From Salinirubrum litoreum (GTDB lineage Archaea; Halobacteriota; Halobacteria; Halobacteriales; Haloferacaceae), in the NCBI RefSeq assembly GCF_020567425.1, contig NZ_JAJCVJ010000004.1, positions 115,492-179,491 of the forward strand: a DNA stretch of 64,000 nucleotides, given 5' to 3'. The notes under the pieces were generated by a model that saw nothing but the letters and a program-made list of their open reading frames with translations, was not told the DNA's origin and searched no databases. Below, one piece after another: positions 1 to 8,441 of the stretch (position 1 is its first letter; the number at the start of each line of letters is the position of its first letter). The position numbers and the translations under genes are program-made.

Positions 1-762
1 GAGGAAGCCGGCGACGAACCGCGACTCGGGGTGCTGGAACACCTGTTCGGGCGTGCCGATCTGCTCGATCTGTCCGTCGTTGACGACCGCGACCCGGTCC
101 GAGATGGACATCGCCTCCTCCTGGTCGTGAGTCACGGAGACGGCGGTCACGCCTGCCTCCTTCAGGATGCGGCGGACCTCCTCGCGCATCTCGACGCGGA
201 GGTCCACGTCGAGGTTCGAGAACGGTTCGTCGAGGAGGAGCATCGCCGGTTCCGGGGCCAGCGACCGGGCCAGCGCGACACGCTGTTGTTGCCCACCGGA
301 CAACTCGTCAGGGTAGCTGTCGCCCTGCGTGTCGAGGCCCACGAGGTCCAGCATCTCGTCCACCCGGCTCTCGCGGGCGGACTCGTCCCACTCGTGGAGG
401 CCGAACGCGATGTTCTCGCGGGCCGTGAGATGCGGAAACAGCGCGAACTCCTGGAAGACGACGCCGATGCCGCGCTGTTCCGGCGCGGTGAACTGCGTCG
501 GTCCCGAGACCACCTGTCCGTTCAGGCGGACCTCGCCGCCGTCCGGTCGGTCGAGACCGGCGACCAGTCGCAGGGTCGTGGTCTTCCCACACCCCGAGGG
601 ACCGAGCAAGGTGAGAATCTCACCCTCCCGGACCGACAGCGAGAGGTCCTCGATGACCGCCTCGCTCCCGAAGTGTTTGGCGACACCGTCCAGTTCGAGG
701 ACCGCGTCACCGGTTGGTCTGTCCGCCAGCACGTCCGTCTGATGGTGGATTTCACTTGACAT
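1..762 (-). CDS. ABC transporter ATP-binding protein, ferric-iron type (3' end beyond window)
   Basis: This is the ATPase that powers an iron(III) importer with the permease and binding protein encoded just upstream. 254 codons are visible and the frame is still open at the window edge, so the C-terminus is missing. Walker A (GPSGCGKTTT) is at residues 54-63, the Q-loop in VFQEFALFP near 104, the signature LSGGQQQR at 154-161, Walker B LLLDEP at 175-180 and the H-loop His at 212. All catalytic motifs are intact. The ATG at 762 was chosen because it overlaps the end of the permease gene by 11 bases, which implies translational coupling. Polyamine or thiamine import are alternatives for this family, but the binding protein and the promoter operator favour iron. 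Confidence 0.92.
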   Translation of the reverse strand, partial: MSSEIHHQTDVLADRPTGDAVLELDGVAKHFGSEAVIEDLSLSVREGEILTLLGPSGCGKTTTLRLVAGLDRPDGGEVRLNGQVVSGPTQFTAPEQRGIGVVFQEFALFPHLTARENIAFGLHEWDESARESRVDEMLDLVGLDTQGDSYPDELSGGQQQRVALARSLAPEPAMLLLDEPFSNLDVDLRVEMREEVRRILKEAGVTAVSVTHDQEEAMSISDRVAVVNDGQIEQIGTPEQVFQHPESRFVAGFL

Positions 763-2365
763 TGTAGCCCTCCCGTGAGAGGATGACGAGCATCGACAGC
801 GCCGACACGCCGAGCAGGATCAGCGCCGGGACCGCCGCCGCGCCGAAGTATCCCGCGTTGAACGCGGTCCAGACCCGCGTGACGAGCGTGTCGAACCCCG
901 TCGGCGCGAGCAGCAGCGTCGCCGGCAGTTCCTTCATCGTCGTCAGAAAGACGAGCGCCGCCCCGCCGAACAGCCCCGGCGCGATCAGCGGGAGCGTCAC
1001 CGCGCGGAACGCCCCGACCGAACTGCGCCCGAGCGTCCGGGCCGCCTCGGGCAGCGCCGGGTTGACGCGCAGGAACGACGCCCGCATCGACCCGACCGCC
1101 TGCGGCAGGAAGCGGACGACGTACGCGAAGATGAGCAGGTAGATCGTCTGGTAGATGGGCGTGGCGAACTGCGTCCCGAGGTAGACGAGCGCCAGTCCCA
1201 GCACGACGCCCGGCACCGCGTACCCCACGTACGAGGCGCGCTCGAACGACTCGGTCAGCCGCGACCGGTAGCGTGCAGAGAGATACGCGATGGGAAGCCC
1301 GGCCAGTACCGCCGCGAGGGCCGCCGCGCCGGCCACGCCGACCGAGTTCAGGATCGTCGAGAGCTCCAGTGCGGTCGCCGCCCCGGTCTCGGCCGGGCCA
1401 CGGATGAACCACAGCAGGAGGATACCGAGCGGCACGACCAGCGCGAGGCCGGCGACGGCAGCGGGGAGGAGCATCGCGGGGTAGCGCCAGACGCCGAGGC
1501 GAATCCGGTCGGCACGCCCGCCCTGTCGGCCGGCGTAGATCGGTTCGTCGCCCCGGACCGCCGACTCCAGTGCGAGGACGAGCAGCGTCACGCCGACGAG
1601 TTGGAGCGACAGCAGGGCCGCCACGTCGCGGCCGAACGAGTTGAATTCCACGAAGATGACCCGCGTGAACGCGTCGTACCGCATGATCGCCGGGGTCCCG
1701 AAGTCCGCCAGCGCGTACAGCGCGACCAGTAGCGCACCGGCCGCGATCGCCGGCTGGATCTGCGGGAACGTCACACGGCGGAACGCGGACCACCGACCGT
1801 GCCGGAGGGTTCTGGCGGCGTCGACCAGCGTCGTGTCCAGCGACTTCAGCGCGGCCCGCGTGGTGATGAAGACGTAGGGGTAGGTGTACAGTGTCAACAC
1901 GAGGACGGCCCCCTGGAAGCCGTAGATCTCCGGCAGCGACTCGACGCCGAACGGTGCCAGCGCGCGCTGGAACGTCCCGCGCGGGCCGAGTGCGGAGACG
2001 AACGCGAACGCTCCGATGTAACTCGGGATCACCAGCGGGAGCGAGACCAGAATGGTCCACACGCGCGGGAACGGCACGTCGGTCCTCACGGTGAGGTACG
2101 CGAGTGGGACGCCTATGAGGATCGAGACCCCGGTCACCGCGACCACGAGGAGCGCGCTGTTGACGAAGACCTCGAGCGTCTGCGGGCGGGCGACGATGGC
2201 GAGTGCTTCGGTCAGTCCGACGTCGAGTGCAGCTTTGACCAGCCAGACGATCGGCAGGAGGACGGCGACGGCGACGGCGGCACCGGCGACGGTCGTCGCC
2301 AGTGGGAGGTCGGTTCCGTCGCTGTCGCCGTCGTACTCCGGCCGTGCCGACTGGTCTGTCGCCAT
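752..2365 (-). CDS. ABC transporter permease, ferric-iron (FbpB-like), fused double permease
   Basis: Integral membrane channel of the iron importer, 537 residues with about 12 hydrophobic segments. It is a fusion of two binding-protein-dependent permease domains, as is usual for FbpB/SfuB proteins. Each half carries an EAA-type loop that contacts the ATPase: DAARTLRHGRWSAFRR in the first and EAARTLGRSSVGAFRA in the second. The start lies 3 bases after the stop of the binding-protein gene and the stop overlaps the ATPase start, so the three genes form one operon. Confidence 0.93.
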   Translation of the reverse strand: MATDQSARPEYDGDSDGTDLPLATTVAGAAVAVAVLLPIVWLVKAALDVGLTEALAIVARPQTLEVFVNSALLVVAVTGVSILIGVPLAYLTVRTDVPFPRVWTILVSLPLVIPSYIGAFAFVSALGPRGTFQRALAPFGVESLPEIYGFQGAVLVLTLYTYPYVFITTRAALKSLDTTLVDAARTLRHGRWSAFRRVTFPQIQPAIAAGALLVALYALADFGTPAIMRYDAFTRVIFVEFNSFGRDVAALLSLQLVGVTLLVLALESAVRGDEPIYAGRQGGRADRIRLGVWRYPAMLLPAAVAGLALVVPLGILLLWFIRGPAETGAATALELSTILNSVGVAGAAALAAVLAGLPIAYLSARYRSRLTESFERASYVGYAVPGVVLGLALVYLGTQFATPIYQTIYLLIFAYVVRFLPQAVGSMRASFLRVNPALPEAARTLGRSSVGAFRAVTLPLIAPGLFGGAALVFLTTMKELPATLLLAPTGFDTLVTRVWTAFNAGYFGAAAVPALILLGVSALSMLVILSREGYNVK

Positions 2366-2368
2366 GTC

Positions 2369-3514
2369 TTAGAGGACGCCCACCTCGCGCAGCAGGTCGA
2401 TCGTACCTTCGAGGTCGGACAGTTCGGTCAGGTCTACCCCCTCCGGCGGGTTCAATTCATCGATACTCGGGAGCCGACCGACCGGTTCCACGCCGGAGAC
2501 CAGCGGGTACTCGAACGTCTCGCGCGCGAAGTAGTCCTGCGCCTCGGCCGACAGCAGGTGGCGGACGAAGTTGCCGGCCAGTGTCGTGTCCTCGGCGGTG
2601 TCGAGCATGGCCGCGCCCGCGACGTTGAAGATGGCACCGGCGTCGTTCTGCGTGAACGCGGTGGCGATGGGTGCCTCGGGACGCCCGGCGAGGACGCGCT
2701 GGATGTAGTAGTGGTTGGCGAAGCCGGCCGAGATCTCGCCGTCGGCGACGGCTTGGGAGACGAGGAACTCGTCGGAGTACTCCTCGACGCCCAGATCGAG
2801 CATCCCCTGCAACCACTGCCGGGTCGCGTCGTCGCCCTCCAGGACGCGCATCGCGGTGACGAACGCCTGGAAGGAGGAGTAGGTCGGTGCCCAGCCGATG
2901 TCGTTCTCGAAGGCGGCCGTCTCCGGGAACGTCATCACGTCGTCCGGGACGCCCGACTCGTCTAAGCTGTCCGTGTTGTACGGGACGGTCCGGGCGCGTC
3001 CGGAGGTGCCGACCCACTGGCCGTCGGGGTCCTCGAACTCGTCGCGCACCAGATCGAGGACACCACTCGGCAGTTGCTGGGTGCGGTTGTTGTTCTTCAG
3101 TTGGCCGAGCGACCCGGCGTTGACCGAGTAGAACACGTCGGCGGGACTCTCCTGTCCCTCCGTCTGGATCAGGTTGACGAGTTCGGCGGCCGAGGAGTAG
3201 CGCGTCCGGATCGTCAGATCGTCGTAGAGTTCCTCGATGAACTCGATCAGCGTGCCGACCAACTGCTCGCCACGGCCTGAGTACACTGTCAGTTCGCCCG
3301 AGAGGTCCGGCATCTCGGCCATCGAGACGCCACCCGAGATGTCCCGGTCCCCGAACGGTGAGCGCCCGGACCCGATCTGTCCGACCGTGTCGCCGCCCCC
3401 TTCGGAGAGCGGCGGCAGTCCGTTACAGCCTGCGAGTCCGGCGATACCGAGCGCCGCGCCAGTCTGGAGGACGCGCCGGCGGGTCCGGCGGTGTCCCTGC
3501 GCGTCGTCTGTCAT
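2369..3514 (-). CDS. Iron(III) ABC transporter substrate-binding lipoprotein
   Basis: 381-residue extracytoplasmic solute-binding protein. The N-terminus has a twin-arginine motif (RRRVLQ) followed by a hydrophobic stretch and the lipobox LAGC, so it is probably folded in the cytoplasm, exported by Tat and lipid-anchored, as is typical of haloarchaea. The body starts with SGELTVYSGRGE, as in FbpA/FutA ferric-binding proteins, and has the paired tyrosines (ANHYYIQRV) that coordinate Fe3+ in that family. It is first in the operon. The start is supported by a TATA-like box about 30 bases upstream, with a palindromic operator between the box and the ATG. Confidence 0.92.
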   Translation of the reverse strand: MTDDAQGHRRTRRRVLQTGAALGIAGLAGCNGLPPLSEGGGDTVGQIGSGRSPFGDRDISGGVSMAEMPDLSGELTVYSGRGEQLVGTLIEFIEELYDDLTIRTRYSSAAELVNLIQTEGQESPADVFYSVNAGSLGQLKNNNRTQQLPSGVLDLVRDEFEDPDGQWVGTSGRARTVPYNTDSLDESGVPDDVMTFPETAAFENDIGWAPTYSSFQAFVTAMRVLEGDDATRQWLQGMLDLGVEEYSDEFLVSQAVADGEISAGFANHYYIQRVLAGRPEAPIATAFTQNDAGAIFNVAGAAMLDTAEDTTLAGNFVRHLLSAEAQDYFARETFEYPLVSGVEPVGRLPSIDELNPPEGVDLTELSDLEGTIDLLREVGVL

Positions 3515-3521
3515 ACGTAAG

Positions 3522-3547
3522 TTTAGGCCGCCCTAAAACACTTATAC
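3522..3547 (-). promoter_or_regulatory. Promoter of iron-transport operon with palindromic operator
   Basis: On the minus strand a TATA-like GTATAA (3542-3547) is followed by the palindrome TTTAGG-N4-CCTAAA (3522-3537) and then the ATG at 3514. The palindrome covers the expected transcription start, so a protein bound there would repress. The same sequence precedes the glycosyltransferase gene at 4817-4834. Metal-dependent DtxR/SirR/Idr-type regulators of haloarchaea are the likely readers (inference). Confidence 0.75.
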
Positions 3548-3635
3548 CTGCCGGTTCGGTCGGGGTGTGTGAGTGGACGGCGAAGGGGGGTCGGAGAGAG
3601 ATCGGCGGAGGAACCCGGAGCGAGGCGGACGCAGT

Positions 3636-4808
3636 TCAGTCGTCTGCGGCCGCGGCGGGTGCTTCGACCTCGCGGTCGGCGTCGATGGCGTCGAGACAGT
3701 CGAGCCAGTCGTGCATCGTCTCGCCGACGAGGTGGAAGAACTCGCCGTTCGCGTACTCGTCCCACGACTCACCGCGGAGCGCGTCGGCCATCGCGTCGAA
3801 CGCCTCGGCGTAGGAGTCGGCGTCTTGGGCCGTGTCGTCGACGATCTCCCAGAGGTGTTCGTTCAACTGGAGGCCCGGCACCTCGTTGTTCAGGTCGTCG
3901 AAGGTCGGCCGGGGCGCTTTGTTGTGCTCACAGAGCGGGTAGCCGTTCACGAGGTCGTGATCCAGCAGGTCGGCCGCGCGCTTCAGGAAGACGCCCGACC
4001 AGATGTCGTCGAACCGGCCCACGTCCCACTGGTTGTCGTCCATCGGCAACTGGTAGAACGCCGGGATCACCTCCCGGCGGAAGGCGAGGTTCATCGAGCA
4101 GACCGTGAGATACTGGCCCTGTTCGGCCACGAAGTCGCCGGTGAAGTCCGACTTCTCGGTGCGGGTCTGCGCCTGCCCCTGCAGGTCGCCGTCCATCAGG
4201 ATGCGCACCGCGTCGAGGTCCGGGACGTTCGTCCACAGGCCCTGCGAGGCGACGACGTGGTTCAGGTCGCGCGCGTCGGTCTCGACCGTCTCGTGCATCG
4301 CGCCGTAGGGGTAACCGCGCGGGTAGAGCCCGTGGTCGTCGGCGTTCTGGTAGAGGACGTTCACCCACTGCTCGTCGGACTGGACGCTCTCGATCGCCTC
4401 GCCCTCGCGGTGGAGGTTCTCCATGTGCCGACCGAAGAAGTCCCACTCGTCGTGGGGCAGGGTGTCGTCGTCGATGAAGACGCCGAACTCGAAGTCGTTG
4501 GCCCACAGGTAGAGCAGTCCGAAACTGGTCTGGGCGTGGCTCGCCTCGGGGATGAGGTGGCTGTACTCGTCGAGATCCTGGTCGGCGAACCACTGCTCGC
4601 GGGCGCTCCCGTCGAACACGGCCCCGTCGACGCCCTCCTCCGCGAGCATCTCGCGCATCGCGTCGCTGTCACAGAAGTCCTCGGTGACGAGGACGAAGAA
4701 GAGCCGGTCGGTGTCGAAGTCGTGCTTCCGCGCGTTGGCGACGTACGAGCGAATGCACTCGTACTCCCGGATCGTCGGAACGATCACACAGACGTTCTGC
4801 TTCATCAT
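3636..4808 (-). CDS. GT75-like glycosyltransferase (annotated elsewhere as alpha-1,4-glucan-protein synthase)
   Basis: 390-residue cytosolic protein resembling reversibly glycosylated polypeptides/UDP-sugar mutases of family GT75. It begins KQNVCVIVPTIRE, has a metal-binding acidic triplet in GVFIDDDTLPHDEWDFF and the family-typical FDDIWSGVFLKR. The frame is open further upstream, but that part is Arg/Pro-rich and non-native. The start at 4808 (or the adjacent ATG at 4805) lies immediately after the operator, suggesting a leaderless message. Its acceptor is unknown; sharing an iron-type operator with the adjacent importer suggests a role in low-iron physiology. A sugar mutase rather than a transferase activity cannot be excluded. 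Confidence 0.8.
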   Translation of the reverse strand: MMKQNVCVIVPTIREYECIRSYVANARKHDFDTDRLFFVLVTEDFCDSDAMREMLAEEGVDGAVFDGSAREQWFADQDLDEYSHLIPEASHAQTSFGLLYLWANDFEFGVFIDDDTLPHDEWDFFGRHMENLHREGEAIESVQSDEQWVNVLYQNADDHGLYPRGYPYGAMHETVETDARDLNHVVASQGLWTNVPDLDAVRILMDGDLQGQAQTRTEKSDFTGDFVAEQGQYLTVCSMNLAFRREVIPAFYQLPMDDNQWDVGRFDDIWSGVFLKRAADLLDHDLVNGYPLCEHNKAPRPTFDDLNNEVPGLQLNEHLWEIVDDTAQDADSYAEAFDAMADALRGESWDEYANGEFFHLVGETMHDWLDCLDAIDADREVEAPAAAADD

Positions 4809-4816
4809 GTGGTAGG

Positions 4817-4834
4817 TTTTAGGCCGCCCTAAAA
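4817..4834 (-). promoter_or_regulatory. Palindromic operator before the GT75-like gene
   Basis: TTTTAGG-N4-CCTAAAA is a perfect 7+7 inverted repeat with a 4-base spacer, ending 8 bases before the start codon. It has the same half-sites and the same spacer bases as the site before the iron-binding protein. AT-rich half-sites of this operator also provide the only TATA-like sequence at the right distance, so operator and TATA box appear merged. Confidence 0.72.
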
Positions 4835-4965
4835 TGTCTGTCGTTCTCCGGTCGGTGTGGTCGGTTCGGCCGTGGGGTGGTCGATCGGTCCCGCTCTGTG
4901 GTCTCGCTGGCCCGCACGCCGTGATCGACACCCGGCGAGTCGGCGGGCGGCGCAGACCCCGCCTC

Positions 4966-5091
4966 TCGCAGTAGTCCCCACCCTCCCCGACTGCTGGCGA
5001 CGCGGACTGCGCGCAGGTCCTCGCAGTCGCTCGGACACTGCTCGGTCGGGTCGCCAGCAGATCGCGTCCGCTCGAGGTCTCGGTCGTCGTC
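4966..5091 (+). repeat. Dispersed intergenic repeat, copy A
   Basis: One of four related copies (others near 13473, 39268 and 63938). The core begins CTCCCCGACTGCTGGCGACG and is bounded by a perfect inverted repeat, CTGCTGGCGAC at 4991-5001 and GTCGCCAGCAG at 5050-5060. Conservation continues about 30 bases beyond the right arm. No open frame is shared among copies, so it is not coding. It occupies the 574-base gap between the glycosyltransferase and the rhomboid gene; the rest of that gap shows no gene. Confidence 0.8.
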
Positions 5092-5110
5092 CCGTGTTCG
5101 GATGGCAGGT

Positions 5111-5168
5111 GTGGCGTGCGAGTTCACCGGAAGCGTGGCGTGCGAGTTCACCGGAAGCGTGGCGTGCG
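5111..5168. repeat. Tandem repeat, 24-bp unit, about 2.4 copies
   Basis: Two identical 24-base units starting GTGGCGTGCGAGTTC, followed by a 10-base partial third. It lies 20 bases after dispersed repeat copy A in a gene-free stretch. Similar-length tandem arrays occur near 13134, 19653 and 39442. Confidence 0.9.
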
Positions 5169-5382
5169 TAACCCCGACTCGCACGCGAGTGAACCGGATG
5201 CAGGTTGTGCGGAGTGCATCCGGCGAGGCGGCGGAGGGGCAGGTGCGGGTGCGGTCGCGATGCGAGTGCTGTCGCGGTCGCGAGCCGAGTTCCGGCGGAG
5301 AGCGGGGCCACGGTCCGATCGCAGACAGGGTGTGACAGACCCTATCGCACCATTCAAGAGCCGGCAGTGACAGAGTCGTGAT

Positions 5383-7089
5383 ATGGTCGCCGTGCCCGGC
5401 GTCGAACTGCTGCAGTCGTACGCCGAACTACTCCAACGTCTCGCCGTCCTCGTCGCCCTCGTGCTCGGCCTCGGGGTCGCACTCGCACTCGACGACCGGG
5501 CGTGGCTCGCCCGCTTCCGGGGACGCCTCCTCCTCGGGGTCCCGTGGGGCACGCTCGTCGTGGCCGGGTTCGTCCTCGCGGTCTACCTGTTCTTGCAGGG
5601 TGGTCTCGACAACTGGTATCGCCCGGTCACCATCCCCTTCCGGGCGTGGTCGTACTTCTACCCGCTCGGCATCCTCACCGGCGCGTTCTCCCACTCCGGC
5701 GCGGGCCACCTGCTCGGCAACCTCGTCGGGACGCTCACCCTCGCCCCACTCGTCGAGTACGCGTGGGGCCACTTCCCGCGCGAACGGGGCAGTTCTTCCT
5801 TCGGGTCCCTCGGCGAGAACCCCTACGTCCGCGCGTTCGTCGTCTTCCCGGCGGTCACGCTCGTCGTCGGCCTCCTGACTGCCGTGTTCGCCATCGGACC
5901 GATCATCGGCTTCTCGGGAGTCGTCTTCGCGTTCGCCGGCTTCGCGCTGGTGTACTACCCCATCGGCACCGTCGTCGCCCTCTCGGTCGGCGACGTGGTC
6001 AGCCTGCTGTACAGCACGCTGTCGAACCCCGAACTCGTCGCTCGCGCCCGGCCGGTGTTCGTCACACCGTGGTGGGCGCAGATCGCCATCCAGGGCCACG
6101 CCATCGGCCTGCTGTTCGGCGTGCTGCTCGGCATCCTCGTCGTCCGCCGACGCGACGACCCCCGGCCCGGCGCGTTCCGACTCTGGGCCGGCGTCCTCCT
6201 CTTCGCGGTCGTGCAGTCACTGTGGGCCGTCTACTGGTTCCGGGGCGCGAGCCAGTTCGTCCTGTTCCGGTGGCTCGGCCTGATCCTCGTCGTCGGTCTC
6301 GCGGTGGTCGTCACGGTCGCGCTCCGCGCCTCCGACCGACCGCTGTTCGGCCGCTTCGCCGAGGGCTTCGACCCCGAGACGGTCAGGGGATTCGTCCCGA
6401 CACTCCCGCGCTGGGAGGTGGCGGTCGCCGTCCTCGTCTTCTCGGCGGCCGCACTCTCCGGGCCGGCAGTGCCGGTGAACCTCACGACCGCCAGCGACGA
6501 CCCACTGCCGAACGACCCGATCACGGTCCGGGACTACGAGGTGACCTACGCCGAGGACGTGCCGGACGGGATGGTCTCGGCGGTAGACGCGGAGGCGTTC
6601 GGCGAGACGACGCAGGTGAACACCTCGGGAGTGCTCGTCAGGAGCGAGTCGCGCGGTATCTGGACCACAGCAGTATCCAAGTCTAGACTCGCCTTCGAGG
6701 GGGAGACACGAGTCCGGGTCGGCGGTGTCGGCTGGCGAGAATCTGTCGTCGTCAACCGTACCGGCTGGACCGCCGTCGGCGGCGGCACGGCCTACCAGAT
6801 TCGCCTGACGCCCCCCGACGGCGAGCGACGACTGGTCTACCGGTCGCCGGCACGGCAGGTCGAAGGCCGGATCGGTGGGACGAACGTCTCGGTCGTCCCG
6901 GCCGAGGAGGGGTTCCGGCTGAACGTCACACGCGGGAACACGACCCGGTCGGTACCGCTGCCGGCGAACAACGAGACGACCGCGACGACCGATCTGGTGT
7001 TCACTCGGCAGGGCTCGAAGCTGTTCGCCGTCTCGGACGACACCCGCGTCCGGATCGCCACGCGAGAGACGTATCGCGGCCAGCAGTGA
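5383..7089 (+). CDS. Rhomboid-family intramembrane serine protease with C-terminal extracytoplasmic domain
   Basis: 568 residues. The first ~310 form a rhomboid core: GHLLGN with His109 and Asn113, GFSG with the nucleophile Ser178, and a downstream QGHAIG with His239 as the catalytic partner. Such proteases cut transmembrane segments of other proteins. After the last helices and a short basic cytoplasmic stretch, one more hydrophobic segment (~345-362) leads into a ~200-residue beta-rich region with several N-glycosylation sequons (NLT, NTS, NRT, NVS, NVT, NTT, NET), consistent with location outside the cell. Haloarchaeal rhomboids usually lack so large a C-terminal extension. Its substrate is unknown. 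It stands alone between gene-free stretches. Confidence 0.85.
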   Translation: MVAVPGVELLQSYAELLQRLAVLVALVLGLGVALALDDRAWLARFRGRLLLGVPWGTLVVAGFVLAVYLFLQGGLDNWYRPVTIPFRAWSYFYPLGILTGAFSHSGAGHLLGNLVGTLTLAPLVEYAWGHFPRERGSSSFGSLGENPYVRAFVVFPAVTLVVGLLTAVFAIGPIIGFSGVVFAFAGFALVYYPIGTVVALSVGDVVSLLYSTLSNPELVARARPVFVTPWWAQIAIQGHAIGLLFGVLLGILVVRRRDDPRPGAFRLWAGVLLFAVVQSLWAVYWFRGASQFVLFRWLGLILVVGLAVVVTVALRASDRPLFGRFAEGFDPETVRGFVPTLPRWEVAVAVLVFSAAALSGPAVPVNLTTASDDPLPNDPITVRDYEVTYAEDVPDGMVSAVDAEAFGETTQVNTSGVLVRSESRGIWTTAVSKSRLAFEGETRVRVGGVGWRESVVVNRTGWTAVGGGTAYQIRLTPPDGERRLVYRSPARQVEGRIGGTNVSVVPAEEGFRLNVTRGNTTRSVPLPANNETTATTDLVFTRQGSKLFAVSDDTRVRIATRETYRGQQ

Positions 7090-7210
7090 CACTCGATTGT
7101 CCTGTCGAAACCTGCGACGCGTCAAATCGGTGCATCGAATACAGCCAGCGGTTCCGACAGGGGCTCGTCCATCCCAGCGTCCTCGGCCGAGTCGCGTACT
7201 GGACCAAAAG

Positions 7211-7216
7211 ATTATA
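7211..7216 (+). promoter_or_regulatory. TATA box for the 170-aa membrane protein gene
   Basis: TTATAC preceded by a purine-rich AAAAG element, centred 26 bases before the ATG. This spacing gives a leaderless transcript and fixes the start codon of the next gene. Confidence 0.6.
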
Positions 7217-7239
7217 CCTCTTCTCACCGTCGTCGATGC

Positions 7240-7752
7240 ATGAAAAATAGAAGAGAGGAAACGTTCGTAGAAAGCTACGGTGTCGGGCCGATACTCCTCT
7301 CGGTAGCTGGCTTGGTGGCCGTGATCGTCGGGGTTCAACAGGGCGTTCTGCACGTTGCACCGGGGTACCAGGGAACCATCAACGCCAGCGCGGAAGCCTT
7401 CGATCGGCGGAAGTGGTTGCTCGCGGGAGTCGGGATCGCCGGAGTCGCCGGGGCGGTCGCCTCACTCCGCAGGAAGCGTCTCTCCGTCGTGCCGGTTGCG
7501 GCAGGTGCGGTCGTCGTGTTCGAGGCGGTCCGGACGATCGTTCTCGCGGCGACTGGGCTCCCCTATCCACTGTTCACGGAGACGACGTACCGGCGTTCCG
7601 GCGACCCCGTCATGTTCGTCCTCGGTGCCGAGCCGTTTCTGCTCGTCGCCGGCGGATGTCTCTTCGTCGCCGCCGGAGTCGCCGGATTACGGAGACGGCG
7701 GGGCCGGGAGACGGGTGACGAACTGTCGTCGCCGCCGTCGACCTCACTGTAG
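7240..7752 (+). CDS. Hypothetical membrane protein, four helices
   Basis: 170 residues with about four hydrophobic segments (roughly 14-34, 60-78, 85-103 and 123-146) and a basic, then polar, C-terminal tail (RRRRGRETGDE). The loop between helices 1 and 2 carries a possible glycosylation site (NASA). No family was recognised. Two adjacent membrane pairs joined by a basic linker suggest a small integral protein of unknown role. It converges with the METTL5-like gene. Confidence 0.7.
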   Translation: MKNRREETFVESYGVGPILLSVAGLVAVIVGVQQGVLHVAPGYQGTINASAEAFDRRKWLLAGVGIAGVAGAVASLRRKRLSVVPVAAGAVVVFEAVRTIVLAATGLPYPLFTETTYRRSGDPVMFVLGAEPFLLVAGGCLFVAAGVAGLRRRRGRETGDELSSPPSTSL

Positions 7753-7817
7753 TCTCTCCCCGTCTGTCGGTCCGGGAGAACTGTCATCGGTCGGCAGGCT
7801 CGACAGAACAGAGTCAC

Positions 7818-8441
7818 TCAATCCCAGACGATCCGGAAGACCTCGGTCGTGATCTCCCGGCGGTCGGCCTCGTGGAAGTCGAACTGTCTGTCGAGTTCGA
7901 AGGTCGCCTCGAAGGCGTGTGTCACCTCGCCACCCTCGTCTCCCGCGAAGGCTTCGACGAACTCCCGACTGCCGGCGTTGTGGACCATGTAGGACACGTC
8001 GGCGATCTCGGCAGTCGTCTCCAGAAACGCCCGATCCGCGTGTTCCTTGCCGTCCTGTGCCCCGAAGGGCGGGTTGGCGACGACTGTGGTGGGCGTGTCG
8101 ATACACAGCGGCGCACGAGTCGCGTCGGCCTGCACCCAGTGGATCGGCGTCGTCGTCCCGACACGCTTCCGGTTCTGCCGAGCGGTCCCGAGTGCGTCCC
8201 GGTCGAGTTCGACGCCGACGACGCGCGCCGGCCCGCGCAGGGCGGCCCCGAGCGCGAGCATCCCGGTGCCGGTGCCGAGATCGACGACCGTCTTGCCCTC
8301 GATGTCACCGTTGAGGTCGGCGACGTGGATCACGTGAGCGGCGATCTCGGGCGGCGTCGGATACTGTTCGAGCGCGACACGCGGGTTCTCGAAGCCGGCG
8401 ACGACGGCCAACTGGCCGGCGAGCGCGCGTTTCGAGGCCAT
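7818..8441 (-). CDS. METTL5-family RNA N6-adenine methyltransferase
   Basis: 207-residue SAM-dependent methyltransferase. The SAM-binding motif VVDLGTGTGMLALGA lies near residue 51 and the catalytic NPPFGAQ near 122. NPPF is characteristic of enzymes that methylate the exocyclic amine of adenine; the human relative METTL5 makes m6A in 18S rRNA. An rRNA target is therefore likely (inference). The start codon shares one base with the stop of the upstream gene (TGATG), so the two are probably translated together. Confidence 0.88.
   Translation of the reverse strand: MASKRALAGQLAVVAGFENPRVALEQYPTPPEIAAHVIHVADLNGDIEGKTVVDLGTGTGMLALGAALRGPARVVGVELDRDALGTARQNRKRVGTTTPIHWVQADATRAPLCIDTPTTVVANPPFGAQDGKEHADRAFLETTAEIADVSYMVHNAGSREFVEAFAGDEGGEVTHAFEATFELDRQFDFHEADRREITTEVFRIVWD

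Noticed and set aside
5111..5168. Short tandem arrays as a CRISPR
   Set aside because: Units are directly adjacent with no spacers and only two to three copies; no cas gene is nearby.
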